Assembly: GCF_932526225.1 (NCBI RefSeq)
Contig: NC_064047.1
Coordinates: forward strand, 5,765,501-5,829,500
Direction of reading: 5' to 3'
DNA: 64,000 nt
Origin: Nematostella vectensis
Taxonomy: Eukaryota; Cnidaria; Anthozoa; Actiniaria; Edwardsiidae
The translations under genes and the position numbers were made by a program. Below the pieces are notes generated by a model that made no database searches, was not told the DNA's origin, and saw only the letters and a program-made list of their open reading frames with translations. How positions within the stretch are numbered: the stretch's first letter is position 1; each line of letters starts with the position of its first letter. Shown one piece after another: positions 1 through 10,843 of the stretch.

Positions 1-1813
1 CACGCTTTACTTGACTACGTACGCGTGTAGAAGGAATTTGACCTTGCTAACAAAACCACAATTTGACAGATAGTGCTTGTTGTCAATTAACACCTTGGCT
101 ACTAGATAAGGCTCTGACAAAACAAATAGATTAGTGCAGTGACACGAACAGGGAACTGTTACTTATTCAAGTTAGTTTTCGCGAATAAGGAAATGGAATC
201 TCCCAACGTCCGATTTCGTCTTACGACTTATCCGAATAAGGAATAGACTATGAAGAGGATTGTCAGTGTTTGCTCATCATTTCTCAATAAAGAAAATGGT
301 ATTTCATAACTCCCGATCTCGTTTTAACTACTTATCCGAATAAGGAATAGACTAAAAAGAGGTTTTTTTATATTTTCTAAACATTTCTCGAATAAGGAAA
401 TGGAATTTCATAACGCCCGATCTAGTTTTAACTACTTATCCGAATGGAATTTCATAACGCCCGATCTAGTTTTAACTACTTATCCGAATAAGGAATAGAC
501 TAAAAAGAGGGTCGTTAGTGTTTTCTAAATAGTTCTCGAAAAAGTAAAGCAGCAAAGCACGTTAAAGCAACCAAAATTACCCGACGAAAATGCTGTTGGA
601 CTTGTTCTGAATGCCTAAATACTGTTTCAACTCGAATTAAAAGGTATCATGTAAGTACCCCCCCCGGATTTGAATAAGGAACTGAGCGAATAAGGAAACA
701 GACAAAAAAGGAACTGCGAATAAGGAACCAACTTAACGCTGGTCATTTATACGTAGAAGTAAACATTGATGTTATTGTGTGTTAGTTTAACTGAGGAGTG
801 AATCAACCGCAGCGTTGATCTGTGTATATAAAATCATATATTCATGAGCAAAGCAAAAGTTAAAACCGTGATTCGTGAAAGCTTCTTTTTTAAATTCGTG
901 ATTCGTGAAAGCCTAAAAAAGGACTTCGTGGTTCGTGATGGGCACCCCCTGTTCACCACCCTGTATTATATACACTCTTTTTCTTTATAAGAACGTCTAA
1001 ATTTCAATCGAGGCTGGGCCGCTCCTATTTTTGGGACATTATGAGGCTGAATATGTTCTTAACGATGTTCTTTAATTTTAGTGTATATAAGAATAAAATA
1101 CCTAATGAATTATTAAGGAAGAGAATTACACTAATGATCAATAGCAATAATAAGGTAGTTACTATGAGCGCAATTTGATTCTGCATTCCAGAAGGCATCA
1201 GGACTAAAAAAATTATCTGCTATCTCAGCCTGGCATGTTCTAAGCGTGTTCTTAAAATTCGGTGAAATCTCAGGCTGAACGTTCTTATAAAAAAAGGTTC
1301 TTATATAAAAAAAAAGTTGTAGTCGAACTTGTGCGTACTGTTAGCCTGAGTGTCAGGCTCTCTTATCGTTCCCTTTAAAGTGTAAACCGGTTTATCACCC
1401 CCAATTTTTGAAAAAAAATCGCCTGATACTCGGGCTACGTGTGTCTTTATGTAAAGGTATTTTAATACACTCTTTTTTTTTCCAAAAGGTCAACGTCTAG
1501 TTTTCAGTTGAGGCTGAGCCGTTCTTAGAAATCCAGTGACAACGCAGCCTAAAGGCTCGATTTCCAGCTCATTTCTGTGACCCAACAGAAATATACACAC
1601 CAAAATAAAATTGCACAATAGAATTTTAGGTCGCCAATTTGGTTCTGCATTTTCAGAATCCATCTAATAAGCATGTTCTTAGAATTTAGTGAAATCTCAG
1701 GCCGACATTCTTGTTAAAATCGTTCTTATAAAGCTAAAAGAGAGTAGTTTAATTTAGACAGCGTTTTTACTTGGTAACGATCTAGTGATTTTCGTTCAAA
1801 TTCTTATTCACAG
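1..1813. other. Non-coding leader region with degenerate tandem repeats
   Basis: No convincing exon was seen. From about 173 to 540 a unit of roughly 104 bp is repeated about three and a half times; it contains GAATAAGGAAATGGAAT and TTATCCGAATAAGGAATAG. Two diverged copies of a second AT-rich block lie at about 1000-1310 and 1445-1745, sharing phrases such as GAAATCTCAGGC and GTTCTTATAAA. The 5' exon or promoter of the transferase gene that follows may be here, but none could be identified. Confidence 0.6.
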
Positions 1814-2875
1814 GTCTCGAGATCCGGACGGCTGTACACGCTTACCGCGTGTTTTGCGAGTATAGTTGTATGTTGTGTGATGTTAACACAGAAGTTCTAT
1901 CTTGGTAAAGTGAAATTCTCCTCAAACAAAAAGGACCCCGGTAAAGTGAATCTTGATTTCGCACAGACATGCCACTCAAGCCAAACAGTCGCTGATATCT
2001 ACCGACCTTTGTGCTCAAAGCTAGACAATACCTGGGTTAACTTCCAGACATCTTGTCAATATTTACAAGTGCAGATAGTATGTACACGGAAACAGCAAGT
2101 CTGCCCATCCTGGAAATGGGACGTCTCTGATTGGACCTTGTCTTACGAAGGTAGTCATCGGTCCACGATCTGCGCATACCCGCTACGCAACGAGCGAATA
2201 CTGAGAATTAACTACGCTAACGGCACCACAGAATACCCAGAATGTTCGCTACAGAAGCGTTTTTGTCGGCTGCCGCATTATGACCCCCTACTGCGCAAGC
2301 GCATCAACACGGACCCGTGCTGCCGACGAAACATGCTTCACATGATGAGGACGCTGACCAGAATGATGGACGAACGCGGGATTAATCACGTGATGATAAG
2401 CGGCGCTGTGATTGGCTGGGTGCGTAATCGTGCGCTTGTCCCGTATGACGTGGATGTGGATTTCATCGTAGATGAGATGCACAAGGAAAAGTTTATGGTG
2501 ATGGTTAGTAAGGAGTTTGAGACTTTGGGGTATGAATTATTTAAACGGAACGGTCCCACATGGATCTGTCCGCACAAGGACTGCAAACACATCTGTCACC
2601 CTGATATGTGGTTCTACAAAGTGACACACTACAACACTGTAGAAATAAATTACTATACTAAGTCAGGCGTGTTATGGAGCCAGCCCTATGCGAGCATGTT
2701 TCCAAGACAACGGGGAGAGCTTGAGGGACATACCTTCTGGTTTCCGGCGAAACCTGTGGAATACCTTGACCGCGAGTACGGACAAGGGGCATGGAAACGA
2801 GAACTGCAATGCACACGGATGAAAGATGAATGTATAGAATGGGGAATTCATATATTAGCTAAGTTAGCAAATTAA
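1814..2875 (+). CDS. LicD/fukutin-like nucleotidyltransferase-fold protein, terminal exon (5' end incomplete)
   Basis: Likely a Golgi type II membrane transferase of the LicD/FKTN/FKRP superfamily, which moves phospho-sugar alcohol groups onto glycans. The exact substrate cannot be told. Counting from 1877, residues about 174-183 (SGAVIGWVRN) followed by YDVDVDF near 190-196 match the family's GG/G-x-LLG...DxD core, which binds metal and nucleotide. A late YLDREYG...W segment near 296 matches the C-terminal family motif. The first in-frame ATG is at 1880, but the frame stays open back to an AG at 1812-1813 after a T-rich stretch. That extension encodes LYTLTACFASIVVCCVML, a good signal anchor, so I infer the exon starts at 1814 and the initiator lies in an unlocated upstream exon. 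Stop TAA at 2873-2875. Its 3' end is copied, inverted, at 8262-8491. Confidence 0.72.
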   Translation, partial: VSRSGRLYTLTACFASIVVCCVMLTQKFYLGKVKFSSNKKDPGKVNLDFAQTCHSSQTVADIYRPLCSKLDNTWVNFQTSCQYLQVQIVCTRKQQVCPSWKWDVSDWTLSYEGSHRSTICAYPLRNERILRINYANGTTEYPECSLQKRFCRLPHYDPLLRKRINTDPCCRRNMLHMMRTLTRMMDERGINHVMISGAVIGWVRNRALVPYDVDVDFIVDEMHKEKFMVMVSKEFETLGYELFKRNGPTWICPHKDCKHICHPDMWFYKVTHYNTVEINYYTKSGVLWSQPYASMFPRQRGELEGHTFWFPAKPVEYLDREYGQGAWKRELQCTRMKDECIEWGIHILAKLAN

Positions 2876-2990
2876 CTTACTAGTACTAGTAAATGAAATT
2901 GGGGGCGAGAAAGTTTAGTGGTATTATTTTGAAATTTTATAGAATTTTAAAATTTTATAAAAAAAAAAAACATACTAGTAAACAAAATTT

Positions 2991-3290
2991 CGGGGCGAGA
3001 AAGCAATCTGACAACTCGCCCCGACATTTGGTTTACTAGTATAATAAAAACTATACTATTAAATGAAATTACGGGGCGTAAAGCAAAAACGACAACACGC
3101 CCCGAGATTTGGTTTACTAGTAATAAATAATCATAATACCTATAAATTACGGGGCGTAAAGCAAAAACGACAAAACGCCCCGAGATTTGGTTTACTAGTA
3201 GTAAGTAATTATAATACCGAGAAATTACGGGGCGTAAAGCAAAAACGACAACTTGCCCCGAGATTTGGTTTACTAGTAGTAAGTAATTAA
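2991..3290 (+). repeat. Tandem hairpin-unit array, left arm part 1 (4 units)
   Basis: Four units spaced 81, 78 and 78 bp. Each carries CGGGGCG and CGCCCCG about 20 bp apart, able to pair as a stem, followed by GATTTGGTTTACTAGTA. ACTAGT is itself a palindrome. The short open frames here run through the repeat and are not genes. Confidence 0.85.
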
Positions 3291-6205
3291 TATATAGATT
3301 TAGGCACTGCCTAAAAGCGGAGCCAGCATTGAACACCTTTTGTGTTGACTGATCGAGGTATTTTGGGGGGATCTAGGATCCTGCTCTTTACTGAGATTTA
3401 TTTATTGTACCAACCAAATGGATCCAGGCCTTATTCAATAATTTAAATTATGCAGTACATCAAAGTTAACAAACACAATTACTGGTGTGGATATGGCTGT
3501 CAAAGTTGTCAAGAGTCTAATGGTAAATTCTTATGTCCCATCATAGAAGTTCCATTATGAATATTTTTTTTAATCAAAACAATACTCTGACAAGCTTTGC
3601 CCTTTTGCAGAAAATGTCATGAATGTAACAGCATTCCAAAGATTCAAAATAATATATTTAGACTGTTTAGATGCCATACTGTAATTTTTATGTATTGATT
3701 TAGAGGCGATTCTCTCCTTCATTGAACCGAATATTCAAAAAAAATGTCTGGAAATTAAAATTCAAAAATATATCTCCTTTTATGCATTACATATTGGTGC
3801 ACCCCCCTTTACCATATAGTGGCCTTGCTGTTGGTGGCCTACTCCCAAATGAAAGCAATGAAGAAAAAACAGATTGATTTTGGAAGCAAATTCTAAAAAA
3901 AACATCCAAGGCATCACTGACAGTGCTAAAATGCTAACTTCTAATTTCAAACCAAACCCTTTCATTGATCTATGTTTGGGGTAGAGAGGGAGCAAAGAAT
4001 ATCAATTGACTAAAAAATAGTCGGCGGGAGAGGAGATATAAAGTAAATTGACTCAACTTGAAAGGTTTGGTAAAAAAAAAACAGTAATGAAAATAATTTG
4101 ATTGAGCATTTCTTGACATTTCCCCTTTCCCATTATCTTAACCCTTTCACCACCACAGGCCTCTAAAGAGGCCATGTCTATGCTATCCAAGCTATGTGAA
4201 CAGAATTCTATTATTGAAAAAGAACAAGGTTGTTGCTAGTGTTATCAAGTTTGAGTATCTTGCCCTAAAGAAAACCTTCCCCTTAATAAAAGTTCCATTA
4301 ATGTACATTTGTAAAGCTACACTCTGACAAGCTTTGTCCTTTACGAAGAACAATGGATGAAACAGGATTTCAAAGATGGAATATAGTGTCATACACAATT
4401 TTAGATACTGAAGTTTAAATGTACCATAAGTGGTGATTTTCCATCCCCATGGGAATAAATATCTACAAATATACATCCAGTAATGCATTATATTTTGGTG
4501 TTTTGAGAAACCCTGGATCCAACTATTCCAATGAAATAAATCTAAACCCCTAAAATAAATGTAATGGGAAAGAGACTTAGAAAGAAAATCCTAAAAAGAA
4601 GATATAAGTGAGAGTACTAAAAGAAAATTACTAATTTAAAAATAAAATCTGTTCATTAATTTATTTTTGGTGTAGGGGGGAAATAGCAAAGAGCATCAAT
4701 TGCATATAAATAGTCAACAGGGAGAAGAAAAAGGAAAAAATATGACTCTTCTTTAAATGTTTGAAAAGAAAATATAATAACAATAATGTGATAATTATGT
4801 TCAGTACTTTTCTAAAATATCCCCTTTCCCATTATCTTTAGGTTGATAGAAAACTGTTTTCTTTACAGATTTATTATTTAAAAAGCAAAAGTTTGTTTTT
4901 AGTTTTATATTATATAAGTATCTTGTTCTAAAAAAACCTATGAGTGTGTACTGCTGAATCACATAGTAATGACCTAGTCATTTGCGCCCCCTCCCTTATG
5001 GTCCCGCAGAAGTCAGGGGTTAATGTGGGGTTTTAGACCACTTTTGAACCAGAATATGTCAAGAGGGGGGGTGGTATTGACTGTTTTTGACTCTTAACTT
5101 GGAAACAGGCTTTTATTGAAGTTTAATCCCCCACCCTTCCCTGGGACCATGGGTGTGGGGGCATCAAATGACTAGTGAATAAGAACATCCTACTGTTCTT
5201 TTCAAGACATGATTTTTAATTCTCATGTCTTCCAGTCTTTAGCATTCATCTTGGCCCTTAGGTAGTTCCTGGTTCATAAAAGAGTGAAAACAATTATTTA
5301 TTATTTCTTTCAAAACAATCTTTTCATCAAGCTATTTATAATCTAATTAATTTTCCACAACTATTTGAAAAAAAATAAACACAGATGCAAGATGCAGACA
5401 ATAACAACAATACATATTGAAAATAGGGTTTTTTTTATCCTTGGTAAGGAAAATTTCTCTTGTAAGTTGAAAAAGCTGCTGTATCTTCTAAGGATATGTA
5501 TCTTCTTAGGACTAAGAGCACAGGATATAAAGACAAGAACGGTCTTCTTTAGCAGTATTTGACAAATGCAACACGATATTGGTTAGCCTTTATTAAATAT
5601 CTCAACACAATCAATCTGCCCTGAAGAAGTCTTATTAAAGACGAATTCCAGTTTTTGTTGTATTGTATTTTATTCAACACAATCAAGAATATAGATAAAA
5701 CGAAGAATATCAAAACAAAACCTGTTATGCTCAAATAATTTGATTACTGAGTTAAGTACTCGCATTCTCAAAGCATATAAAAAGGACAACAAAAAGCCTA
5801 ATAACTGTCATATCCTCAATAACTGTCATATCCTTCTGTTCGCTTTTTAATGTGAACTGTTACTTGCTTAAATTTACTAGCTAAAACCAGATAAATCTTG
5901 GCGTGAATGAATGTTAGTAGATCTCCTCTAGTTGACTTTATCCTTAAGTCACACAATTTGAGGCAAAATAAATAATCATCGCATAATCGAAAAGAACTTT
6001 TTCCCCTGCTCCGTGCTTGTATTTAGTCGCCATTTCGGGGCCGAGTGGGGCCTGGGAGTCGCGCGGCTGACTGGCTGGCGAGTGACACCACAGGGTACCC
6101 GCGCGATGACCACAAAAACCAAGTCGCATACCTATACCAACCTATATCAAATTTCTATGCCTATGGGGCTACGCGCGCGGCCTGCGGCCGCGCTTGGCTC
6201 CGCTA
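3291..6205. mobile_element. Insertion interrupting the left repeat array
   Basis: The array unit breaks off at about 3290 after AGTAATTA and resumes at about 6205 with TAATACCG, which joined make one normal unit. AGCGGAGCCA near 3317-3326 is matched in inverted form near 6194-6203. The right end has a perfect hairpin GCGCGGCC-TGC-GGCCGCGC just before the boundary, and the left end a small AGGC-ACT-GCCT hairpin. Inside are diverged tandem copies of about 700 bp (roughly 3420-4120, 4120-4820 and the start of a third), recognisable by CCCCTTTCCCATTATCTT and CTCTGACAAGCTTTG. No transposase was found. The class is unknown; the hairpin-then-end layout recalls Helitrons, but the terminal CTRR is missing. 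Confidence 0.55.
4968..5180. mobile_element. Short imperfect TIR element (MITE-like)
   Basis: CTAGTCATTTGCGCCCCC with TATGGTCCC at the left end is matched in inverted form by GGGACCATGGGTGTGGGGGC and CAAATGACTAG at the right end. It has no coding capacity and lies inside the larger insertion. Confidence 0.5.
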
Positions 6206-6500
6206 TAATACCGATAAATTACGGGGCGTAATACAAAAATGACAACTCGCCCCGAGATTTGGTTTACTAGTACTAAGTAATTATAATTCCGATAAATGAC
6301 GGGGCACAAAGCAAAAACGAGAACTCGCCCCGATATTTGGTTTACTAAGTAGTAAGTAATTATAATACCGAGAAATTACGGGGCGTAAAGCAAAAGCGAC
6401 AACACGCCCCGAGATTTGGTTTACTAGTAGTAAGTAATTATAATACTTATAAATTACGGGGCGTAAAGCAAAAACGACAACACGGCCCGAGGTTTGGTTT
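6205..6500 (+). repeat. Tandem hairpin-unit array, left arm part 2 (4 units)
   Basis: Four units of 78-79 bp in the same orientation and sequence family as 2991-3290, with CGGGGCG starts at 6222, 6300, 6379 and 6457. It is followed directly by TTCACGGGAATTAGGATAC, the inner inverted segment of the foldback. Confidence 0.85.
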
Positions 6501-7002
6501 ATTCACGGGAATTAGGATACTTTGTCAGCGATTTCTCTATAAAATAAACAAAAATGAATCCCCAATTTATGTTAAATAATGAACTCAGCTAATAAAATAT
6601 TTCTAACCTTATAATCCGAAAGGTCTCCTGCCTTCTGAGTTAGCGAAACCCTTTTTAGTTTCCTCTTGTTATATTTCTATTTCTTTTGTCTAAAAAACCC
6701 TAGCGATCGTTGTTTTCACTTGAAACATTTGAACGGTACGGTGTAACCATAGCCTGTTTAGGCCCAAGCCCTCTTCGAACCTAACTTCGTATTTAGGTTC
6801 TATATAAAATAAGAAGGGAGTGAAACAACGCTCGATTCCATTGTTCGAAAACCTGCCTAGTTACGGCCAATGATGTGATGTTGGTATGAGACATGATTGA
6901 CTGACAGCTCACCTTCTCTTTGAACTTATCTCGCCGCCGACACACACCCAGGCATGCGACAAGTGCTGGGATCGGGGCTTCTTTTAAAAATGTTTTACGG
7001 AC

Positions 7003-7317
7003 CCAGAACCGTACCCAGAGGGGTGCAGGGGGTGCGAACGCATCCCCCCACAACGGCCGGAAGTCCACTTTTGGTTCTCAGTAGACGTGCTATTTGTAGA
7101 TAAAACTCAAAATCATAAGCTAGATCACTCTGAATTTAGCCAAATCCGACAATAAACGCCCCGTGGAGATACTGCGAAGGCATAAAAAAGTCCCTTTTTG
7201 TTCTTTCGGAGGTGGTTAGATATTTATTCACCCCCACCACCTCGAAAAATTAGGTCCACTTTTTCGGATCTCGCACCCCCCTCCCCCTCCCCAAGAAAAA
7301 TCCTGGGTACGGGCCTG
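7003..7317. mobile_element. MITE family A, copy 1
   Basis: It ends in CCTGGGTACGGGCCTG at the right, with the inverted form CCGTACCCAG at the left. The interior contains GACGTGCTATTTGTAGA and GCTAGATCACTCTGA. The same element occurs at about 20965-21293 and, inverted, at 36952-37182. Non-autonomous; it lies in the loop of the foldback. Confidence 0.65.
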
Positions 7318-7612
7318 CTTCTTCATACAAAAAGTTAAATGACAGGAGCTTATAATTTGATTTGCTTTATCCCCCCCTTCTCCACTTCGCCATTAATAAA
7401 AACACTTTGCCCTCTGCCGATAACTTGCAGAATTTTCTGTTGTTCCGGGTAAAAATTCAAATTCATTTGGCAGTTATATAACATCTTTCCTTATATGGGC
7501 GGGATTTGCTTTTCCCGCCTAGTTCGCTTAGTTCAATATTCAACATAAATTGAATCATTTTTATTTATTTTACAAAGAAATCGCTGACAAAGTATCCTAA
7601 TTCCCGTGAATA

Positions 7613-8260
7613 AACCAAATCTCGGGGCGTGTTGTCTTTTTTGCTTTACGCCCCGTAATTTCTCGGTAGTGTAATTACTTACTACCAGTAAACCAAATCT
7701 CGGGGCAAGTTGTCGTTTTTGCTTTACGCCACGTGATTTCTTGGTACTAATAAACCAAATCTCGGGGCGAGTTGTCGTTTTTGCTTTACGCCCCGTAATT
7801 TGTCGGTATTATAATTACTTACTACTAGTAAACCAAATCTCGGGGCGAGTTGTCATTTTTGCTTTACACCCCGTGATTTCTTGGTACTAATAAACCATAT
7901 CTCGGGGCGAGTTGTCGTTTTTGCTTTACGCCCCGTAATTTATTGGTATTATAATTACTTACTACTAGTAAACCAAATCTCGGGGCGAGTTGTCGTTTTT
8001 GCTTTACGCCCCGTAATTTCTCGGTGGTATAATTACTTACTACTAGTAAACCAAATCTCGGGCGAGTTGTCGGTTTTTGCTTTACGCCCCGTAATTTCTT
8101 GGTACTAACAAACCAAATCTCGGGGCAAGTTGTCGTTTTTGCTTTACGCCCCGTAATTTCTCGGTAGTATAATTACTTACTACTAGTAAACCAAATCTCG
8201 GGGCGAGTTGTCGTTTTTGCTTTACGCCCCGTAACTTATAAGTATTATAATTACTTACGT
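7613..8260 (-). repeat. Tandem hairpin-unit array, right arm (9 units, 62/78 bp)
   Basis: Inverted relative to the left arm. CTCGGGGCGAG-type starts fall at 7623, 7701, 7763, 7841, 7903, 7981, 8059, 8121 and 8199, giving spacings 78, 62, 78, 62, 78, 78, 62 and 78. The shorter unit lacks about 16 bp around ATTATAATTACTTACT. The nearly regular alternation points to spread of a two-unit block. Confidence 0.85.
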
Positions 8261-8261
8261 A

Positions 8262-8491
8262 TGTTTTTTTCTATAAAATTTTAAAATTCTATAAAATTTC
8301 AAAATAATACCACTAAACTTTCTGGCCCCCAATTTCATTTACTAGTACTAGTAAGTTAATTTGCTAAGTTAGCTAATATATGAATTCCCCATTCTATACA
8401 TTAATCTTTTAGCCGTGTGCATTGCAGTTCTCGTTTCCATGCCCCTTGTCCGTACTCGCGGTCAAGGTATTCCATAGGTTTCGCCGGAATT
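8262..8491 (-). pseudogene. Inverted fragment of the transferase 3' end
   Basis: Read on the minus strand this matches 2745-2990 closely: the YLDREYGQGAW segment is intact, and the 3' flank with ACTAGTACTAGT and the AT-rich tail follows. GATGAATGT in the parent is GATTAATGT here, giving an early TAA, and the fragment has no start or upstream domain. It is the outer end of the right foldback arm, not a gene. Confidence 0.85.
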
Positions 8492-9055
8492 CCCTATAGA
8501 ATGATATATATGTAACCACTAACAATGGACCCACAAGTTATCTGCATTCGCCATGAGTGTAAGAAGTAGCATAACATCTTGACTTTCTCATGGCACTCGT
8601 TCTAACAACTAGTTGTTAGGATTCAAAAATTGTTTATTAATAATAATTTGTATCATAGCGAACTAAATGACTGCAAAAACTAAATTTGCAACATCTGCAT
8701 TGTATCTTGTCAAGATATAATGCTAAACACAAGAATTAGTGTGGTTAGCTAGGGACGTTATGAGGGACATCACTCTTGGTCTCTTATTTACCGTAAAATG
8801 TTTTCCAGTTTGAATTAATTGAATAAGATTAAATGATAAAATAGGGCCAGGGTTACAACACGAGAAGATAGGATATTAAACCAGGGACACATAATAAGAC
8901 TAAGGGCGCCATGTGCAGGGGCAGATCCAGGAGATACAAAGACAGGGCCGAAGCAAGGGTTTCAAGAAAGGGAGGCGATTCATTGTTCTTTCTTGAATTT
9001 CCTTATATTTCTTGTTATTTCTAAGCCAAATATCTGAAAATAGTGGGGCTGTGTT
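8492..9055. other. Non-coding spacer
   Basis: Ordinary AT-rich DNA with no convincing exon, RNA gene or repeat. Confidence 0.6.
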
Positions 9056-10135
9056 ATACCACCTGGTACGTATCCTTTGGTATACCCCCTGGTACGTATT
9101 CCTTGGTATACCACCTGGTACGTATCCCTTGGTATACCACCTGGTACGTATCCCTTGGTTTATCCCCTGGTGTGTATCCCTTGGTATTCCCCCGGGTAAA
9201 TATTGCTTGGTATACCCCCTGGTACGTATTCCTTGGTATATCCCCTGGTACGTATCCCTTGGTATACCCCCTGGTATGTATGGCTTGGTATACCTGGTAC
9301 GTACCCCTTGTTATACCCCTTGGTATGTATCCCTTGTTATACCCCCTTATATCTTAGTTTACCCCCTGGTATCTATCCCTTGGTATACCCCCTGGTATGT
9401 ATCCCTTGGTATATCCCCTGGTACCTATACCTTGGTATACCCCCTGGTACCTATACCTTGGGATAACCCCTGGCACATATCCCTTGGTATACCACCTGGT
9501 ATGTATCCTTGGTATATCCCCTGGTACCTATGCCTTGGTATAACCCCTGGTATGTATACCTTGGTATATCCTCTGGTACCTATCCCTTGGTATACCACCT
9601 GGTACCTATATCTTGTTATACCCCCTGATACGTATCCCTTGGTATATCCCCTGGTACCTATCCCTTGGTATACCCCCTGGTATGTATCCCTTGGTATATC
9701 CCCTGGTACTTTTGCCTTGGTATAACCCCTGGTACTTATACCTTGGTATACCAACTGGTACGTATATCTTGTTATACCCCCTGGTACATATACCTTGGTA
9801 TATCCCCTGGTACATATCCCTTGGTATACCACCTGGTATGTATCCCTTGGTATACCCCCTGGTACATATTCCTTGGTATATCCCCTGGTACATATCCCTT
9901 GGTATACCCCCTGGTACCTATCCCTTGGTATATCCCCTGGTATGTATCCCTTGGTATATCCCCTGGTACCTATCCCTTGGTATACCACCTGGTATGAATC
10001 CCTTGGTATACCCCCTGGTACATATCCCTTGGTATATCCCCTGGTACATATCCCTTGGTATAACCCCTGGTACCTATCCCTTGGTATAACCCCTGGTACC
10101 TATCCCTTGGTATACCACCTGGTACCTATACCTTG
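9056..10135. repeat. 26-bp minisatellite, about 42 copies
   Basis: The unit is close to TATCCCTTGGTATACC plus ACCTGGTACG, with copies differing at a few positions. Because 26 is not a multiple of three, three units (78 bp) make a repeating 26-residue pattern, and several frames on both strands stay open for hundreds of bases. These open frames are products of the repeat, not evidence of a gene: there is no start context, splice site or composition change at the edges. Confidence 0.92.
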
Positions 10136-10186
10136 GTGATTGGCCTTATTCAACTTGACTTTTTGTCTGCAATGGCTATACCAGCC

Positions 10187-10480
10187 CTAAAATCTTATTT
10201 GATTGTTTGTTGAGAAACTTCCATTCTTGAAACAAGTATTCTAATTTTCAAATAGACTTACTTCTCTTTCATTTCGTCCCGTTTTATTAACTATTGTCTT
10301 TTAGCCAAGCAATAGAGAGATTACAAAAGGTTTGTTTGATTGATTGAAAACAGGGATAAATACCTCTCAATTCACATATAAACAATATTAAACAAAGTCT
10401 TATCAAGATTTGTTTGAAAATTCGAAAACTCGTTTCAAGGATGAAAACTTCTCGGCAAAAAATCAAATAAGATTTTGAAT
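10187..10480. mobile_element. Hairpin MITE
   Basis: About 70 bp at the left (starting AAAATCTTATTTGATT, with TTGAAACAAGT) is repeated in inverted form at 10408-10478 (CTCGTTTCAAGG, AATCAAATAAGATTTT). The whole segment can fold back on itself. No coding capacity. Confidence 0.7.
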
Positions 10481-10843
10481 AATGAACTCAATAGTTGGCT
10501 CTAGAGGGTCATGCTTGACCTGGTTTGGACTGGTAAACTTTCAAACCCTTGAAAATGTGATTGAAATATGACAACTACTCAGGAAAATCTTGAAATATTC
10601 ACTTGGGAAGTATGCAGTTAATATTGCATAAATATTTCTGACACTCCTTGTAATTCAGCTTGCTAGAAGAAGTTAGAAATGAACTAAGATTATTACCAGT
10701 TTCATAAATGAAATTTTTTTTTGCCTACATATCAAAGCTGAAATCTGGGTGAGGTGGTAAATATGAGTGGCCAAACTAATCTATACATGGACTTTGCAAC
10801 TTCAATTTTTGAATAAAATATCTGTTGCTAAAATTTGAAATGG

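Larger units (their letters stand above)
2745..8491. mobile_element. Large nested inverted (foldback) structure
   Basis: The left arm is the 3' end of the transferase gene (2745-2990), then tandem units at 2991-3290 and 6205-6500, then an inner segment at 6500-6590. The right arm repeats these in mirror order: inner segment 7540-7613, tandem units 7613-8260, transferase 3' end 8262-8491. The left tandem array is split by about 2.9 kb of other DNA (3291-6205). Without it the arms carry about 8 and 9 units, so the simplest history is one palindrome later interrupted. Foldback (FB/Galileo-type) elements are known for long inverted repeats made of tandem subunits; no transposase is visible here. 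Confidence 0.7.

Noticed and set aside
6160-6205. GC-rich hairpin as a tRNA or terminator
   Set aside because: No cloverleaf, and no bacterial context; better explained as the end of the inserted element.
3291-6205. Calling this insertion a Helitron
   Set aside because: A 3' hairpin is present but the terminal CTRR, the 5' TC and Rep/helicase coding are absent, so the class is left open.
2991-8260. CRISPR-like array of regularly spaced repeats
   Set aside because: No variable spacers of constant length, units are 62/78 bp with related sequence throughout, and the surroundings are a eukaryotic nuclear genome.
9012-10139. Overlapping frames of 104-237 residues rich in PWY/PLV on both strands
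   Set aside because: They run through a 26-bp minisatellite with frames open by unit composition; no start context, splice sites or conserved domain.
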